Source of the DNA: Gordonia sp. KTR9
Lineage (GTDB): Bacteria > Actinomycetota > Actinomycetes > Mycobacteriales > Mycobacteriaceae
Assembly (NCBI RefSeq): GCF_000143885.2
Contig: NC_018581.1
Span: 744,001-808,000, forward strand
Reading direction: 5' to 3'
Length of the DNA: 64,000 nucleotides
How positions within the stretch are numbered: the stretch's first letter is position 1; the number at the start of each line of letters is the position of its first letter. The translations under genes were made by a program, and so were the position numbers. Below are positions 16,747 to 26,141 of the stretch, one piece after another. Under the pieces are notes generated by a model, which did not search any database, had not been told where the DNA came from, and worked only from the letters and a program-made list of their open reading frames with translations.

Positions 16747-17853
16747 GTGCATGCGCTCACCTGTCCGGTTTGTAATGCGTTGTCCGGCTTCGACCGTCAG
16801 ACCTGCCCGAACTGCGGGACGACCGTCGGCGTGCACCTCCCGTCACGGTCGTTGTACGCGGTCTCGGCGGACGGGGTCGAGATCGATGGCATCCGGTGGG
16901 TCCGATGCTCGTTGTGGGACCGGACCCATTGCAACTGGCTGACCCCGGCCGAGGTCGCCGACGACAGCATCGGACTGCGCGGACGCTGCTTCCCGGAGTC
17001 GCTGATCCGGCGTCAGCCCGACGCCGAGGACACCATCGCGCTCGAGAAGCTCGCCCCGGCGTCCTTCGACCTGCGGCTGCTGATCTATCAACTCGTCGAT
17101 CTCGGCTTGCCGGTGGAGCCGTTCTGGCGCACCGACGGCGGCCTGGCGTTCGATCTGCTGTCGAGTCAGACCCTCGGCAGGCCGGTGATGATCGGTCACG
17201 CGGGTGGTGTGGTGACCATCGACCTCGCCGAGACCCAGGATGCGTATCGTGAGCGGCTACGGGTCGACCTCGGCGAGCAGTACCGCACGATGCTCGGTCA
17301 CTTCCGGCACGAGACGGGTCACTACTTCGAACACGTCCTCGTCGAAACCGGCCCGGGCGCCGACCGGTACCTCGAGCGCTGCCGGGACCTGTTCGGGGAC
17401 GAACGCGCGAGCTACGCCGACGCGATCACGCGGCACTACCGGTTCGGGGCACCAGAGAACTGGCACGATTCGTACATCTCCGAGTACGCCACGATGCACC
17501 CGTGGGAGGACTTCGCCGAGTGCTTCGCGCACTACCTGCACATCACCGGAACCATCGACACCGCCCGGGAATCCGGGCTCAATCTCGATGCCCAGCAGGT
17601 CCGGTTCACCATGGAGCGCGACATCGTGCCGCTCCGGTCGTACGCCGACGAGCCGATCGAGCGTCTGCTCTACGACTGGAAGTGGTTGTCGCTCATGCTG
17701 AACAGGGTGAACGTGGCGATGGGGCGCCGGCCGCTGTACCCGTTCACGATCCCCGAACCGGTCGTACGCAAACTCGGTTTCGTGCACGAGGTGATCCGCG
17801 AGAGTGCCCGCCGGGCGGTGGCCACGGACCCGCTCGTCGCGATGCCGGCCTAG
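16747..17853 (+). CDS. zinc-ribbon plus HExxH metallopeptidase-like protein (COG4307 type)
   Basis: GTG 16747 gives 368 aa: VHALTCPVCNALSGF...CPNCGTT, a four-cysteine zinc ribbon at about residues 6-30. The putative metallopeptidase domain follows, with HETGH near 188-192 in RHETGHYFEHVLVE and a second acidic/His segment HPWEDFAECFAHYLHITG downstream. This is the zinc-binding metallopeptidase family of COG4307, widespread and uncharacterised in actinomycetes, often beside transglutaminase genes as here. Proteolytic activity is inferred from HExxH only. It converges on otsB with a 4-nt overlap. Confidence 0.85.
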   Translation: MHALTCPVCNALSGFDRQTCPNCGTTVGVHLPSRSLYAVSADGVEIDGIRWVRCSLWDRTHCNWLTPAEVADDSIGLRGRCFPESLIRRQPDAEDTIALEKLAPASFDLRLLIYQLVDLGLPVEPFWRTDGGLAFDLLSSQTLGRPVMIGHAGGVVTIDLAETQDAYRERLRVDLGEQYRTMLGHFRHETGHYFEHVLVETGPGADRYLERCRDLFGDERASYADAITRHYRFGAPENWHDSYISEYATMHPWEDFAECFAHYLHITGTIDTARESGLNLDAQQVRFTMERDIVPLRSYADEPIERLLYDWKWLSLMLNRVNVAMGRRPLYPFTIPEPVVRKLGFVHEVIRESARRAVATDPLVAMPA

Positions 17854-18632
17854 TCGGCCGCGCGTGCCCGCTGTTCGGCGACGAACGCGAGAACCGTTGC
17901 CACGTCGTCGGTGTCGGCGATGCGGTATTCGGCGGCGGTGTCGCCCTCGCCGACCTTGATGCCGACGTCGCCGGACCCCGGGCGGAGGTGGGCGAAGGCC
18001 TTCTCGTCGGTGACGTCGTCGCCGAGGTAGATGACCGCGTCGGCGCCGATGGCCCCGCGCAGGGTGTCGAGCGCGTGACCCTTGCTGGTCTCGATCACCG
18101 CGAGTTCGAGAACGGCCTTGCCTTCGGTCACGTGCACGCCCGGCCAGGCGGCCGGGCCGGTGCGCGCACGGTCGAGCGCGGAGACGGCGTCCGTCTCGGA
18201 CGCGTTGCGCACGTGCAGCACGGTGCTGGCCGGTTTGACCTCGACTGTGCTGTCCGGGAATTCGGCTGCGATGGAGGACAACTCGTCGATCAGCCGGTTG
18301 AGCAACGCGCGGGCCTCGTCGGTGACCTCGACCGCGAACCCGGATTCGAACTCGCTGCCGTGACTGCCGACCAGCACCACCGGGGCGGTGAGGCCGGACA
18401 GTGCCGCGAGCACGGCGCGCTCGCGGCCGGACACGACTGCGACGACGGTGTCCGGCAGCGCGGCGGCGGCGGTGAGCGCGTCGATCGACGCGGGGAGGGG
18501 AACGGCGTCCTCGGGCCGCGACACGATCGGCGAGACACATCCGTCGTAGTCGCTCGCCACGAGCAGCACCCCGACGCCGGCGGCCCGCGTCAGCGCCTCG
18601 GTGAGCTCGGCGGGAATCCCGTTGTCGCTCAC
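17850..18632 (-). CDS. otsB: trehalose-6-phosphate phosphatase (OtsB)
   Basis: GTG 18632 overlaps the otsA stop (GTGA), giving a 260-aa HAD-superfamily phosphatase. Seen: motif I as [10 protein letters not shown] near residue 22 (nucleophile and acid Asp), motif II VVSGR, and motif III/IV region [13 protein letters not shown]. It dephosphorylates trehalose 6-phosphate, the last step of the OtsAB route that supplies trehalose for stress protection and for mycolyl-trehalose glycolipids. A longer upstream frame exists but would run inside otsA. Short relative to the mycobacterial OtsB2 but all motifs are present. Confidence 0.95.
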   Translation of the reverse strand: MSDNGIPAELTEALTRAAGVGVLLVASDYDGCVSPIVSRPEDAVPLPASIDALTAAAALPDTVVAVVSGRERAVLAALSGLTAPVVLVGSHGSEFESGFAVEVTDEARALLNRLIDELSSIAAEFPDSTVEVKPASTVLHVRNASETDAVSALDRARTGPAAWPGVHVTEGKAVLELAVIETSKGHALDTLRGAIGADAVIYLGDDVTDEKAFAHLRPGSGDVGIKVGEGDTAAEYRIADTDDVATVLAFVAEQRARAAD

Positions 18633-20158
18633 TCCGGTTCGTCCACCAGGTGGACGCCCCGATTGGCCGACAGCTCGGTGTCGGAGTCGGCGCCGAGTGT
18701 GCCGAGGAAGCTCTCGGCCCACTTCGTGACGTCGTGGGCGAGAACCTGCCTCCGCAGCGCGCGCATGCGTCGCCTGCCCTCGTGTTCGCTCTGTTCGACG
18801 GCGGCCTCGATCGCGTCCTTCACGCCGTCGAGGTCGTACGGATTGGCCTGGTAGGCCGAACGCAGTTCCGCTGCCGCGCCGGTGAACTCGCTGAGCACGA
18901 GCGCGCCGCCCAGATCGCCCCGGCAGGCCACGTACTCCTTGGCGACGAGATTCATGCCGTCACGCAGCGGCGTGACCAGCATGACGTCGGCTGCCACGAA
19001 GAAGGCGAGCAGTTCTTCGCGGGGCACCGGACGATGCAGGTACTGCACCACGGGCTGTCCCACGCTCGCGTACGTGCCGTTGATGTTCCCGACGAGTTGC
19101 TCGATGCCGGCGCGCATCTGCTTGTAGCTCTCGACGCGTTCCCGGCTCGGCGTCGCGAGCTGCAGCATCACCGTGTCGGCGGGCTCGAGCCGCTTCTCGG
19201 CCAGCAGCTCCGAGATGGCCTTGAGCCGGACGTCGATGCCCTTGGTGTAGTCGAGCCGGTCGACGCCGAGCATGATCGTCTTCGGATTGCCCAGTTCGCG
19301 GCGGATCTCGGCGGCCCGTTCCCGGATCTTGCGGGTCTTGGACTGGGCGTCGAGCTCGCCGGACTCGATCGAGATGGGGAACGCGCCGACGCGCACGGTC
19401 CGGAACCCGACCTGCACCACGCCGAAACGCGAGCGCACGCCGACCGTGCCCTTGCTCGTCGCCTGACCGGCGAGGCGCCGGGCCAGGAAGAGGAAGTTCT
19501 GCGCCCCGCCCGGCAGATGGAAGCCGATGAGGTCGGCGCCGAGGAGGCCCTCGACGATCTCGGTCCGCCACGGCATCTGCATGAACAGTTCGACCGGCGG
19601 GAACGGGATGTGCAGGAAGAAGCCGATCTTCACATCGGGTCGGAGCATCCGCAGCATCTTGGGCACCAGCTGGAGCTGGTAGTCCTGCACCCAGACGACC
19701 GCGCCCTCGCCGGCGGCCTTCGACGCCGCCTCGGCGAACCGCCGGTTGACCTCGACGTAGGCGTTCCACCATTCGCGGTGGTACTCGGGTTTGACGATGA
19801 CGTCGTGGTAGAGCGGCCACAGCGTGGCGTTGGAGAAGCCCTCGTAGTACTCGGCGATCTCCTGCGTCGAGAGCGGGACCGCGTGGATGTCGATGCCCTC
19901 GATGTCGGGGTTGTCGTCGGAGTCGGGAATCCCCGACCATCCGACCCAGGCCCCGGTGTTGGCGCGCAGGATCGGCTCGAGCGCGGTCACGAGTCCCCCC
20001 GGACTCCGCTTCCAGTTGACGGTGCCGTCGGGAAGGACCTCTTTGTCGACGGGCAGCCGGTTCGCGACGACGACGAACTCCGCCCCGTCGTGGGTGTTCC
20101 GGTCGGTCCCGGTCACGCCGTCGGCGTCGGGGTGGGTTTCTCCTGCTCGCGGAGCCAC
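18629..20158 (-). CDS. otsA: trehalose-6-phosphate synthase (OtsA)
   Basis: A 509-aa GT20 glycosyltransferase joining UDP- or ADP-glucose to glucose 6-phosphate. Seen: [61 protein letters not shown] and [18 protein letters not shown] use GTG 20158 (MAPRAGETH); the first ~25 residues vary and GTG at about 20116 ([11 protein letters not shown]) is an alternative. The stop overlaps the otsB start, so both enzymes of the pathway are coupled. A 53-aa gene lies just upstream with 4 nt between. Confidence 0.95.
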   Translation of the reverse strand: MAPRAGETHPDADGVTGTDRNTHDGAEFVVVANRLPVDKEVLPDGTVNWKRSPGGLVTALEPILRANTGAWVGWSGIPDSDDNPDIEGIDIHAVPLSTQEIAEYYEGFSNATLWPLYHDVIVKPEYHREWWNAYVEVNRRFAEAASKAAGEGAVVWVQDYQLQLVPKMLRMLRPDVKIGFFLHIPFPPVELFMQMPWRTEIVEGLLGADLIGFHLPGGAQNFLFLARRLAGQATSKGTVGVRSRFGVVQVGFRTVRVGAFPISIESGELDAQSKTRKIRERAAEIRRELGNPKTIMLGVDRLDYTKGIDVRLKAISELLAEKRLEPADTVMLQLATPSRERVESYKQMRAGIEQLVGNINGTYASVGQPVVQYLHRPVPREELLAFFVAADVMLVTPLRDGMNLVAKEYVACRGDLGGALVLSEFTGAAAELRSAYQANPYDLDGVKDAIEAAVEQSEHEGRRRMRALRRQVLAHDVTKWAESFLGTLGADSDTELSANRGVHLVDEPE

Positions 20159-20162
20159 CTGG

Positions 20163-20324
20163 TCAGGCGTTCTCGCCCGGCGCGATCCCCAGCATGGCGA
20201 ACAGCATCCGGCATTCGTCGGCGTCGGTCGCGTACGCGGCGACGACGCGGCGCGCCGAGTTGGCGGTCTCGTCGGCCACGGGTTCCAGTTCTTCGTCGGC
20301 GATGTCGGTCGTCTTCGCGGGCAT
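20163..20324 (-). CDS. small conserved-type acidic protein (53 aa)
   Basis: I choose ATG 20324 because GAGGGGA precedes it; the frame is open to 20435, but the upstream part is Arg-rich and not gene-like. The 53-aa protein starts [20 protein letters not shown] and ends in [20 protein letters not shown]. The one cysteine in the C-terminal helix and the [11 protein letters not shown] pattern resemble small proteins found upstream of otsA in actinomycetes, but I cannot name a family. Its stop is 4 nt before the otsA GTG, so it is first in a probable three-gene otsA operon. Function unknown. Confidence 0.55.
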   Translation of the reverse strand: MPAKTTDIADEELEPVADETANSARRVVAAYATDADECRMLFAMLGIAPGENA

Positions 20325-20491
20325 GTGAGTCCCCTCGTTGTGCGGCATGGTGTGCGTTCGGCGCGCGATGTCAGCCGGCGCGGTGGTGCGGCGTCCCCGG
20401 ACTCCTGGTGATGCCACGCTGCCGTCCGAGGACACGCCCGACTCCGTATTCTACCCGGGCATCGCGGGGGTTCACGGTCACCCGCCTCGCG

Positions 20492-21988
20492 TCAGAGTCG
20501 CGGCGTCGGTGGTCGCCGGCGGTTCGGTCGGCCCCGGCGGGCGTTGGCGTGCGCCTGACGGGCCTCGCGATCCTCGCGCAGCGCGATCCGGCGGCGGAGT
20601 CGCCAGTCCGGTCGGGGAGGCAGCTGGGGACGTCGCAGCGACCGGGCGACGAACTCGCCCAGGGTGACGCCCGCGGCGAGAGCGCAGCCGATGGCCAGCG
20701 CGTTCGCGATCCAGGTGAAGCCGTCGAGCGTCTGATCGCCGAGAATGCCGTAGAGACCGCGATACACCGCGAGACCCGGTAGCAGCGGGGTGATGCCGGC
20801 CACCGCCACGACGAGCGGTGGCGTCAGCGCACGGCGTGCCAGCAGGCCGCCGATCAGGCCGACGAACGCCGCCGCGAGACCGTTGGCGATGACGTCGCCG
20901 ATGTCGGTGAAGGTCGACGCGGCCGCCACGGCGGTGCCGATGAAGCCGCCGAGGAACGCCACCCCGAGCGCGCGCGTCTCGGCGTAGCTGGCCAGCGCAT
21001 AGGCACAGGCGGCCACCGCGCCGGCGACCACCCGGATGGGGAGTTCGACGACCTCGAAGCTGGTCGTCGTGGTGATGGTCGGGAGGTAGATGCCCCCCGC
21101 CTCCAGGATTCGGATCGCGACGCCGACGCCGGCGATGATGCCGCCGGTCATCAGCAGCAACTCGAAGAAGCGGGCCACCCCCGTGATGGGCGCGCCGGTG
21201 ATCGCGTCCTGTACCGAGCCGACCAGCGACAGCCCGGACAGCAGGACGACGATGCCGGCCGCGATGACCTGCGAGGGCGCGATCTGGACCCCGAGCCGTT
21301 CGGCCGCGGCGAAGACGAGGGCGGCGGGGACGACGGCCACGAACCCGCCGAGGACCTGCTGGAAGAACACGGGGGTCCCGATGCGGTTGAGGCGGCGGTT
21401 GATGCTGACCGTCACCACGGTGGTCGCGAAGGCCAGCGCGGCGACGAGATACTGGCCACCGAGCAGCACCGCGATGCCCGACGCCATGATTCCCCAGGCG
21501 GTCGTGGCCAGCCAGTGCGGATAGGGGTGGGGTGCCGTGATGATCTCGTCGACCATCTGATGCGCGGTGGACGGGCTGATGAACGAATCGCGGATGCGAC
21601 GGACCAGCCGGTCGACCTGTGCGAGCCGCGTGAAGTCCATCGAGCGGTAGTAGACCTGCTCCATCGTCGTGATGGGCGGGAGCGTCGCACCGCGCCGGGC
21701 ACTGACCACGATCGTGTTGTAGGTGACGTCGACATCGACGTCTTCGAGGCCGTACACCCCGGCGACGAACTTGATCTGTGTCTGGGTGTCGATGGCCCCG
21801 GTGCCCGAGTCGAGTAGCACGGCACCGATCTTCGTGGCGAGGTCGAGGACCTCGGTGATGGCCGCGACGTCGAACGGTTCGATCGGCTTGCGCGGCGACA
21901 CCATGATGCTGCCGGGTTCGATGGTGTCGATCGTCGCCTGCCGGCTGCCGCTGAGCCGACGCAGGACACGGCCGATCTGTTCGCGCAC
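20492..21988 (-). CDS. threonine/serine exporter family protein (ThrE type)
   Basis: I place the start at GTG 21988, where GAGGAGG stands 7 nt upstream; the frame extends to 22579, but that part is the antisense of the RidA gene. The 498-aa product has an N-terminal ThrE domain (about 35-270, with the TGAIDTQTQIKFVAGVYGLEDVDVDV pattern that precedes the first helices). A run of about ten membrane helices follows (first at ~165-190, last ending near 455). A basic C-terminal tail of ~45 residues ends RRRPPTPRL. In Corynebacterium, ThrE exports threonine and serine; specificity here is inferred. Confidence 0.88.
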   Translation of the reverse strand: MREQIGRVLRRLSGSRQATIDTIEPGSIMVSPRKPIEPFDVAAITEVLDLATKIGAVLLDSGTGAIDTQTQIKFVAGVYGLEDVDVDVTYNTIVVSARRGATLPPITTMEQVYYRSMDFTRLAQVDRLVRRIRDSFISPSTAHQMVDEIITAPHPYPHWLATTAWGIMASGIAVLLGGQYLVAALAFATTVVTVSINRRLNRIGTPVFFQQVLGGFVAVVPAALVFAAAERLGVQIAPSQVIAAGIVVLLSGLSLVGSVQDAITGAPITGVARFFELLLMTGGIIAGVGVAIRILEAGGIYLPTITTTTSFEVVELPIRVVAGAVAACAYALASYAETRALGVAFLGGFIGTAVAAASTFTDIGDVIANGLAAAFVGLIGGLLARRALTPPLVVAVAGITPLLPGLAVYRGLYGILGDQTLDGFTWIANALAIGCALAAGVTLGEFVARSLRRPQLPPRPDWRLRRRIALREDREARQAHANARRGRPNRRRPPTPRL

Positions 21989-22156
21989 GCAAGGCCTCCT
22001 CGGGTCGATGGTGGAGTGCTCGCGGGGTAACCGACACCCGGCCGGTTCAACCCTGACAGGAGACTGGATACACCTCCACCGTCCGGGCGGCACGGGCAGG
22101 GTCGGTGCAGGAGTCGGCAGCGGTGGTGGCCGGGGCCGCTCGTCTACGATCGCGGC

Positions 22157-22543
22157 ATGTCCTCCGTGCAGATCAACGGTCCCCGAGACGGTCACACCCG
22201 CAGCGCCACGGTGAGTCCCGGAAGTCTCGTCTTCACCGCCGGCGCGGCGCCCATCGACGCCGACGGCGCGACCGTCGCTCCCGGGAACGTTCGCGAACAG
22301 GCCGTGCAGTGCATGAAGAATCTCGAGGCCGCACTGGTCGAGTCCGGCGCCACACTGCGCGACGTCGCCAAGATCACCGTCTTCGTCGCCGAGCACCTGC
22401 AGGCCGATCTGGTGGTCGCGTGGGACGCGGTGACCGAGGCCTTCGGCGACCACAAGCCGGCAGGCAGCCTGCTGGGCGTCTCGGTTCTCGCCTACGACGA
22501 ACAGCTGGTGGAGATCGAGGCGGTGGCCGCGATCAGGGCGTAA
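22157..22543 (+). CDS. RidA/YjgF/YER057c/UK114 family protein
   Basis: A 128-aa single-domain protein of the RidA superfamily. It ends in the family's strand-plus-acidic segment (LVEIEAVAAIRA) and contains the EQAVQCMKNLEAAL helix and VFVAEHLQAD. RidA hydrolyses reactive 2-aminoacrylate and other imines, preventing damage to PLP enzymes; the arginine that binds the carboxylate in canonical RidA is not obvious at the usual position, so this may be a RidA subfamily member without deaminase activity. It lies 84 nt before the tRNA gene that ends the core region. Confidence 0.85.
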   Translation: MSSVQINGPRDGHTRSATVSPGSLVFTAGAAPIDADGATVAPGNVREQAVQCMKNLEAALVESGATLRDVAKITVFVAEHLQADLVVAWDAVTEAFGDHKPAGSLLGVSVLAYDEQLVEIEAVAAIRA

Positions 22544-22627
22544 CCGGGACTGGTGGGCCGACTGGTGCCTGTGAAACAAGGGGCCGCGTGAGCCGATATA
22601 CTCTCCTGGCGCATGCTTCCCTGGCGC

Positions 22628-22699
22628 GCCTCCTTAGCTCAGTGGTAGAGCACTCGCCTTGTAAGCGAGCGGTCGACGGTTCGAACCCGTCAGGGGGCT
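22628..22699 (+). tRNA. tRNA-Thr (anticodon TGT)
   Basis: Full cloverleaf by eye: 7-bp acceptor stem (GCCTCCT with AGGGGGC), D-arm with AGCTCAGTGGTAGAGC, a 5-bp anticodon stem CTCGC/GCGAG at 22653-22657 and 22665-22669 with TGT at 22660-22662, and TTCGAACC in the T-arm. CCA is not encoded. It is the last core gene before the accessory region. The 3' half of tRNA genes is a common integrase target; a direct repeat of that half was not found further along the window. Confidence 0.93.
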
Positions 22700-22701
22700 C
22701 A

Positions 22702-23400
22702 ATTCTGAGACGGCCGCTGAGCGGCGATCTTCGCCATCTTGCTCACCGATGGCGATGCTCAACGAGCTGCTCGATGTCGACGAAAGTGACAGGTCGCAAC
22801 CAAATCCGTGCGGATCCTCGTCAGGCAACGTTGCGCGATTGGGTCGAGAGAACACGCTGATCATGCGGCCGTCGGAGAACGGCGCCGGTAGGCGTGCCGC
22901 ACGCCGAGTTGATCGCACTCCGCGAGCGAGTATCGACCTGCGAGGATTCGAGTCACACGCTCAACGGAGCGTCAACCGGGTGTGCGATCGGGCTGCACGC
23001 GAGCTGACCGATCGAGCGTCGAAGATCGCGGACGGGATAATCTTCGTGGAACTGGAGACATCCGCCTGGTTGCACTGGCAAACACCGAGCAGCCGAACTC
23101 GGCGATCTGACTGTCCGCCCATCGAGTCCGCGAGACGCTTCCGCTGAGCGATCACATCGGACGCGGAGGTTGCTCGATCAAAACCGGCTTGGCACCGGCC
23201 CCGACCCCTCACTTCAGTGGATACATCCGCATGGTCTGGACGACCAGCGGCCGCCCCAGCCGGCGTGAAACCTGATGAACCACGTCCCGTGGACGGCGAT
23301 CATGGTGATACTCGTCTCGCGCTCGCCGAGCCCGCCTCTGTCCACGCCGATGGACTCGACGGTCCGGTATCATCTCAGCAATCCACTGGTCTGTCAAACT
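22702..23400. other. gap after tRNA: no confident gene
   Basis: About 700 nt directly after the tRNA. Several short open frames on both strands are the background expected in GC-rich DNA (for instance 22749-23147 plus and 23209-23397 minus); none gives a family-like protein, and I saw no integrase motif. If an island was inserted at the tRNA, its integrase is either decayed beyond recognition or at the far end, outside the window. Confidence 0.5.
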
Positions 23401-23429
23401 AGTGAGACGACTGGGATGAAGGTCTCACT
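23401..23429. promoter_or_regulatory. inverted repeat upstream of IclR gene 1
   Basis: AGTGAGAC (23401-23408) and GTCTCACT (23422-23429) form a perfect 8-bp inverted repeat with a 13-nt spacer, ending 51 nt before the IclR ATG. A plausible operator, perhaps autoregulatory. The GTGAGA core is also present in the small-peptide leaders at 7.7 and 8.15 kb, but there is no other shared sequence. Confidence 0.4.
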
Positions 23430-23480
23430 TCCAGTAAGCTGTGGACGTCTCCATCATTACGAATAGTCTGCGAGGGCGTT

Positions 23481-24287
23481 ATGTCATGTTCTCTAGATCG
23501 ACTTGCTAGTGAGTCGGCGTCCGAGGCACCTGTCGACAGTGCGGCCGAAGACCGGAGCGTGATCGCGCGCGCGTTTTTGGTACTCGCAGCGCTGGACGAC
23601 AATCGGTCTAGCGTGTCACTCGCCAGCCTCGCCAAGCGGACCGGTCTTCCGAAGGGCAGTCTTCATCGACTCTGCGCTCAATTGGCATCGCAGGGTGCCG
23701 TCGAGAGGACAGACCTCGGATACCGACTCGGATTTCGCATGTTTGAACTCGGTGCGCAGGCCTCGTTGCCCCGTCGGCTCCGGGAGTTGTCCCTTCCCCT
23801 CATGGCTGAGCTTCACGCTTCAACGAAGTTCGCGGTCCATCTCAGTGTTCTGGTGAATTCCGACGTATTCATCGTCAACTCGATTTCGGGGCGAGCGACA
23901 CTTGGGCTCTCCATGGCGCCGGGTGGACGCTATCCGGCGCTTGGGACAGCGGCAGGCAAGGTCCTCCTTGCGCTTGCGCCCGAGAGGGAATGCGAAGAAG
24001 CTTTGGGAACTATTGCTAACTCGGCGCGCGTGCAGCGCGAATTGTCGAAAATAGCAACCGATGAATTGGCGTGTCACTGGACCCGTTCCAAGCTTCAGGC
24101 ATTAGGTGTGCCTATAACCAGTGAAGACGGTGCCGTCGTTGCCGCACTGTCGGTATGCTCCCACGATCTTGCGGCTCAGCAGCAGCAGGCCACGCAGGCG
24201 CTTCGCGGGACGGCTGCAGCGATCGAGAAGAAGCTGTTGTCCACCTCGAATGGCGCCTACACGGCACACCTCAGTCGGGTGTCGTAA
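23481..24287 (+). CDS. IclR-family transcriptional regulator 1
   Basis: A 268-aa regulator: winged HTH at about residues 28-85 (VSLASLAKRTGLPKGSLHRLCAQLASQGAV), then the IclR effector domain to the end (HLSVLVNSDVFIVNSISGRATLGLSMAPG, ALGTAAGKVLLAL). GAGGGCG lies ~9 nt before ATG 23481. The effector domain is shortened or unusual around 180-230 compared with common IclR proteins. Codon use is less GC-biased than in the core. First gene of the accessory region; its target may be the TRAP genes or the aromatic cluster downstream. Confidence 0.9.
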   Translation: MSCSLDRLASESASEAPVDSAAEDRSVIARAFLVLAALDDNRSSVSLASLAKRTGLPKGSLHRLCAQLASQGAVERTDLGYRLGFRMFELGAQASLPRRLRELSLPLMAELHASTKFAVHLSVLVNSDVFIVNSISGRATLGLSMAPGGRYPALGTAAGKVLLALAPERECEEALGTIANSARVQRELSKIATDELACHWTRSKLQALGVPITSEDGAVVAALSVCSHDLAAQQQQATQALRGTAAAIEKKLLSTSNGAYTAHLSRVS

Positions 24288-24442
24288 CGTCACTTTGAAC
24301 TTTGTATTGGTATAGCTGATTGTTCGTGGTCAGCGGGTCGCTTAGGTAGCTGAAAAACCACTTGGCCGCAAACCATTTGGGCGCTGACACGACAAATTGA
24401 TGGTCCTGCTTCTTGGCTGTGTCAGCTTGGGTCGGTGGTCAA

Positions 24443-25195
24443 CTAAGCTCCCCGTAGTTCCGCTGATAATTGATCGCAGGCAGCCGTCAAGAATTCCGCC
24501 ATCTCGTCGATCTGACTCCACGAACTAGGGTTACTCATTGATACTGAAATCGCTGCCAAGAACTTTCCGTCCCGATTCCATACCGGCGCTGCGATCGCAA
24601 CAACACCACGATGGTTCTCCCGATCAGTCCAGGCCCAGCCACGGTTAGCCACCTCGGCGAGACGGACTTCGAGAGACTCTCGGCTCGTCAAGGTCCGATC
24701 AGTTATTGGCGTCAGGGGAACCGCGTCCCAAATTCTTGCGCGGGCTTCCGGAGAAAAAGCCAGATAGAGTTGCCCCACCGACGTTGCATGCAAGGGGCGG
24801 GGACTCCCAAGGGGAATATCCAGACTAAGGCCACCGCTAGACCGGACCCGATTCACATAGATCATTGACCCGTTGTCCGGTCGAGCGAGGTAGACATCCT
24901 CTCCGGCCCGCCGCATCAGTTGTTCCATATATGGTTGCGCCAAGTCGACTATGTGTTCTCTCGAGACAACCTGGAAGGCCAGCGAAATCAGCGCGGGTCC
25001 GGGTCCGTAGCGTTTATCACTGAACATTTCGACCAGACCAGATTTCCTCAGCTCTTGTAGGAGCAGATGAACGGACGATGAAGGAGCGTCAAGCGCGCTT
25101 ACGATCTCCACAAGTCGTTGTGGCTCGTCACTCAGGACGACAGCTTCGAGTAGCTTGGCGATCCGTCCCACCGTCCGACTACCAGAATCAGGCAC
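24443..25195 (-). CDS. IclR-family transcriptional regulator 2
   Basis: I prefer GTG 25195 (VPDSGSRTVGRIAKLLEAV), preceded by AAAGGGGGA, which yields a typical 250-aa IclR protein; the frame is open to a TTG at 25318. HTH at about 18-65 (LVEIVSALDAPSSSVHLLLQELRKSGLV). The effector domain contains SMIYVNRVRSSGGLSLDIPLG, HATSVGQLYLAFSP and the WTDRENHRGVVAIAAPVWNRDG segment of the ligand pocket. Convergent with IclR gene 1 (155-nt gap) and divergent from the TRAP genes. IclR proteins of this type govern uptake and catabolism of aromatic or organic acids. Confidence 0.9.
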   Translation of the reverse strand: MPDSGSRTVGRIAKLLEAVVLSDEPQRLVEIVSALDAPSSSVHLLLQELRKSGLVEMFSDKRYGPGPALISLAFQVVSREHIVDLAQPYMEQLMRRAGEDVYLARPDNGSMIYVNRVRSSGGLSLDIPLGSPRPLHATSVGQLYLAFSPEARARIWDAVPLTPITDRTLTSRESLEVRLAEVANRGWAWTDRENHRGVVAIAAPVWNRDGKFLAAISVSMSNPSSWSQIDEMAEFLTAACDQLSAELRGA

Positions 25196-25530
25196 TCCGT
25201 CCCCCTTTGGCCGAGCAGGCCCAAGTCTCGTAGCAATTGAACTTGGTCCGACGTCGGTCGACTTCTCTGATGGTACGCAACTCAAGAATAATTTGAAATA
25301 CGGCACATCGGTCGACAAAGCTCTTTATAACTAGCTACGCCGTGCGCCGAAAACGAAATATAGTCAAGGATTTGCTCGGTATGCTACTCATGGTCACGCG
25401 CAAGGGCAAGGGCGTTGATAAGAGCATCTTAGTAAGCTGCCTCTCAATCCAGAACTCGAGGGTTGGAGAGTGGCGGTCGACGCGGGGTTGTCAGTGATCG
25501 ACTGCCGCCAAGCAAGAGTCACGCTCAGAC

Positions 25531-25830
25531 TTACTCCCGGGCGGGTGTTGTGTGATACACGAATGAATCCGCGGCACCAGCGATCGTTCCAATCGGCGGA
25601 ATCGATGGGTCGACCGGAGGATTCAGCATACACAGATGTTGTGCCGAGGCATCGTGGACGCGAAGAGTCAGCTGTTCGGTGATAGCTGGAGCGACGGCTG
25701 CGTGTGCGGCTGCCAGAATGTCGCGCTAGGCCGTGAAACTGGTAGGCCGAAACATCGCTGTCCGCTGCGACTTCGGGGGTAACCTCTTGGCGCCCAGCAG
25801 GCTCTGATTCATTGTTGTCAATCGTCTCCG
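25531..25830 (-). pseudogene. possible decayed coding remnant, family unknown
   Basis: On the minus strand, 25725 to 25531 reads as a coding-like segment (begins RDILAAAHAAVAPAITEQLT, ends VYHTTPARE then TAA). It is preceded in the neighbouring frame by VTPEVAADSDVSAYQFHGLAR, as if one base had been inserted near 25726. Neither piece has a start signal and I do not recognise a family. The rest of the 25.2-26.1 kb interval shows no intact gene. The TRAP promoter should be in its last ~100 nt, where GCAAC-GG-GTTGC (26037-26048) is a small palindrome. Confidence 0.3.
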
Positions 25831-26141
25831 GCCACTGTTCTGCGGTTGGCCGGATATATGCATCTGATCGCCCAGGCGCCGTGGTGAAGGCTGTGCACCG
25901 GCATTCTCTCTCGCCTCGGACCGAAGGTGAGACCCTGGTTGTTCTGAAGTAGGACAGGGGGATTCAGGCCGGCGTACCACGATCTGTAAAGAATGTTGGC
26001 TCGGTGTCCTGACTGACCCGGCGGTCCGACTGCCATTGCAACGGGTTGCGTTCAACCCTGCGGAACTCGACCTTGTTGTGCCAAGCCTCGTGTGTAGTGT
26101 GCTCGATATCACATCCATAAGAGCTGAATGGAGTATGCAAG

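Noticed and set aside
18650..20782. 710-aa plus-strand frame opposite otsA
   Set aside because: Antisense shadow; otsA is unmistakable on the minus strand.
20492..22579. 695-aa fusion of an N-terminal extension to the ThrE-type exporter
   Set aside because: The extension is the antisense of the RidA gene, and a GAGGAGG site with GTG 21988 gives a normal ThrE start.
22749..23147. 132-aa open frame after the tRNA that might be an integrase
   Set aside because: No tyrosine- or serine-recombinase motifs and composition typical of antisense/noise; not called.
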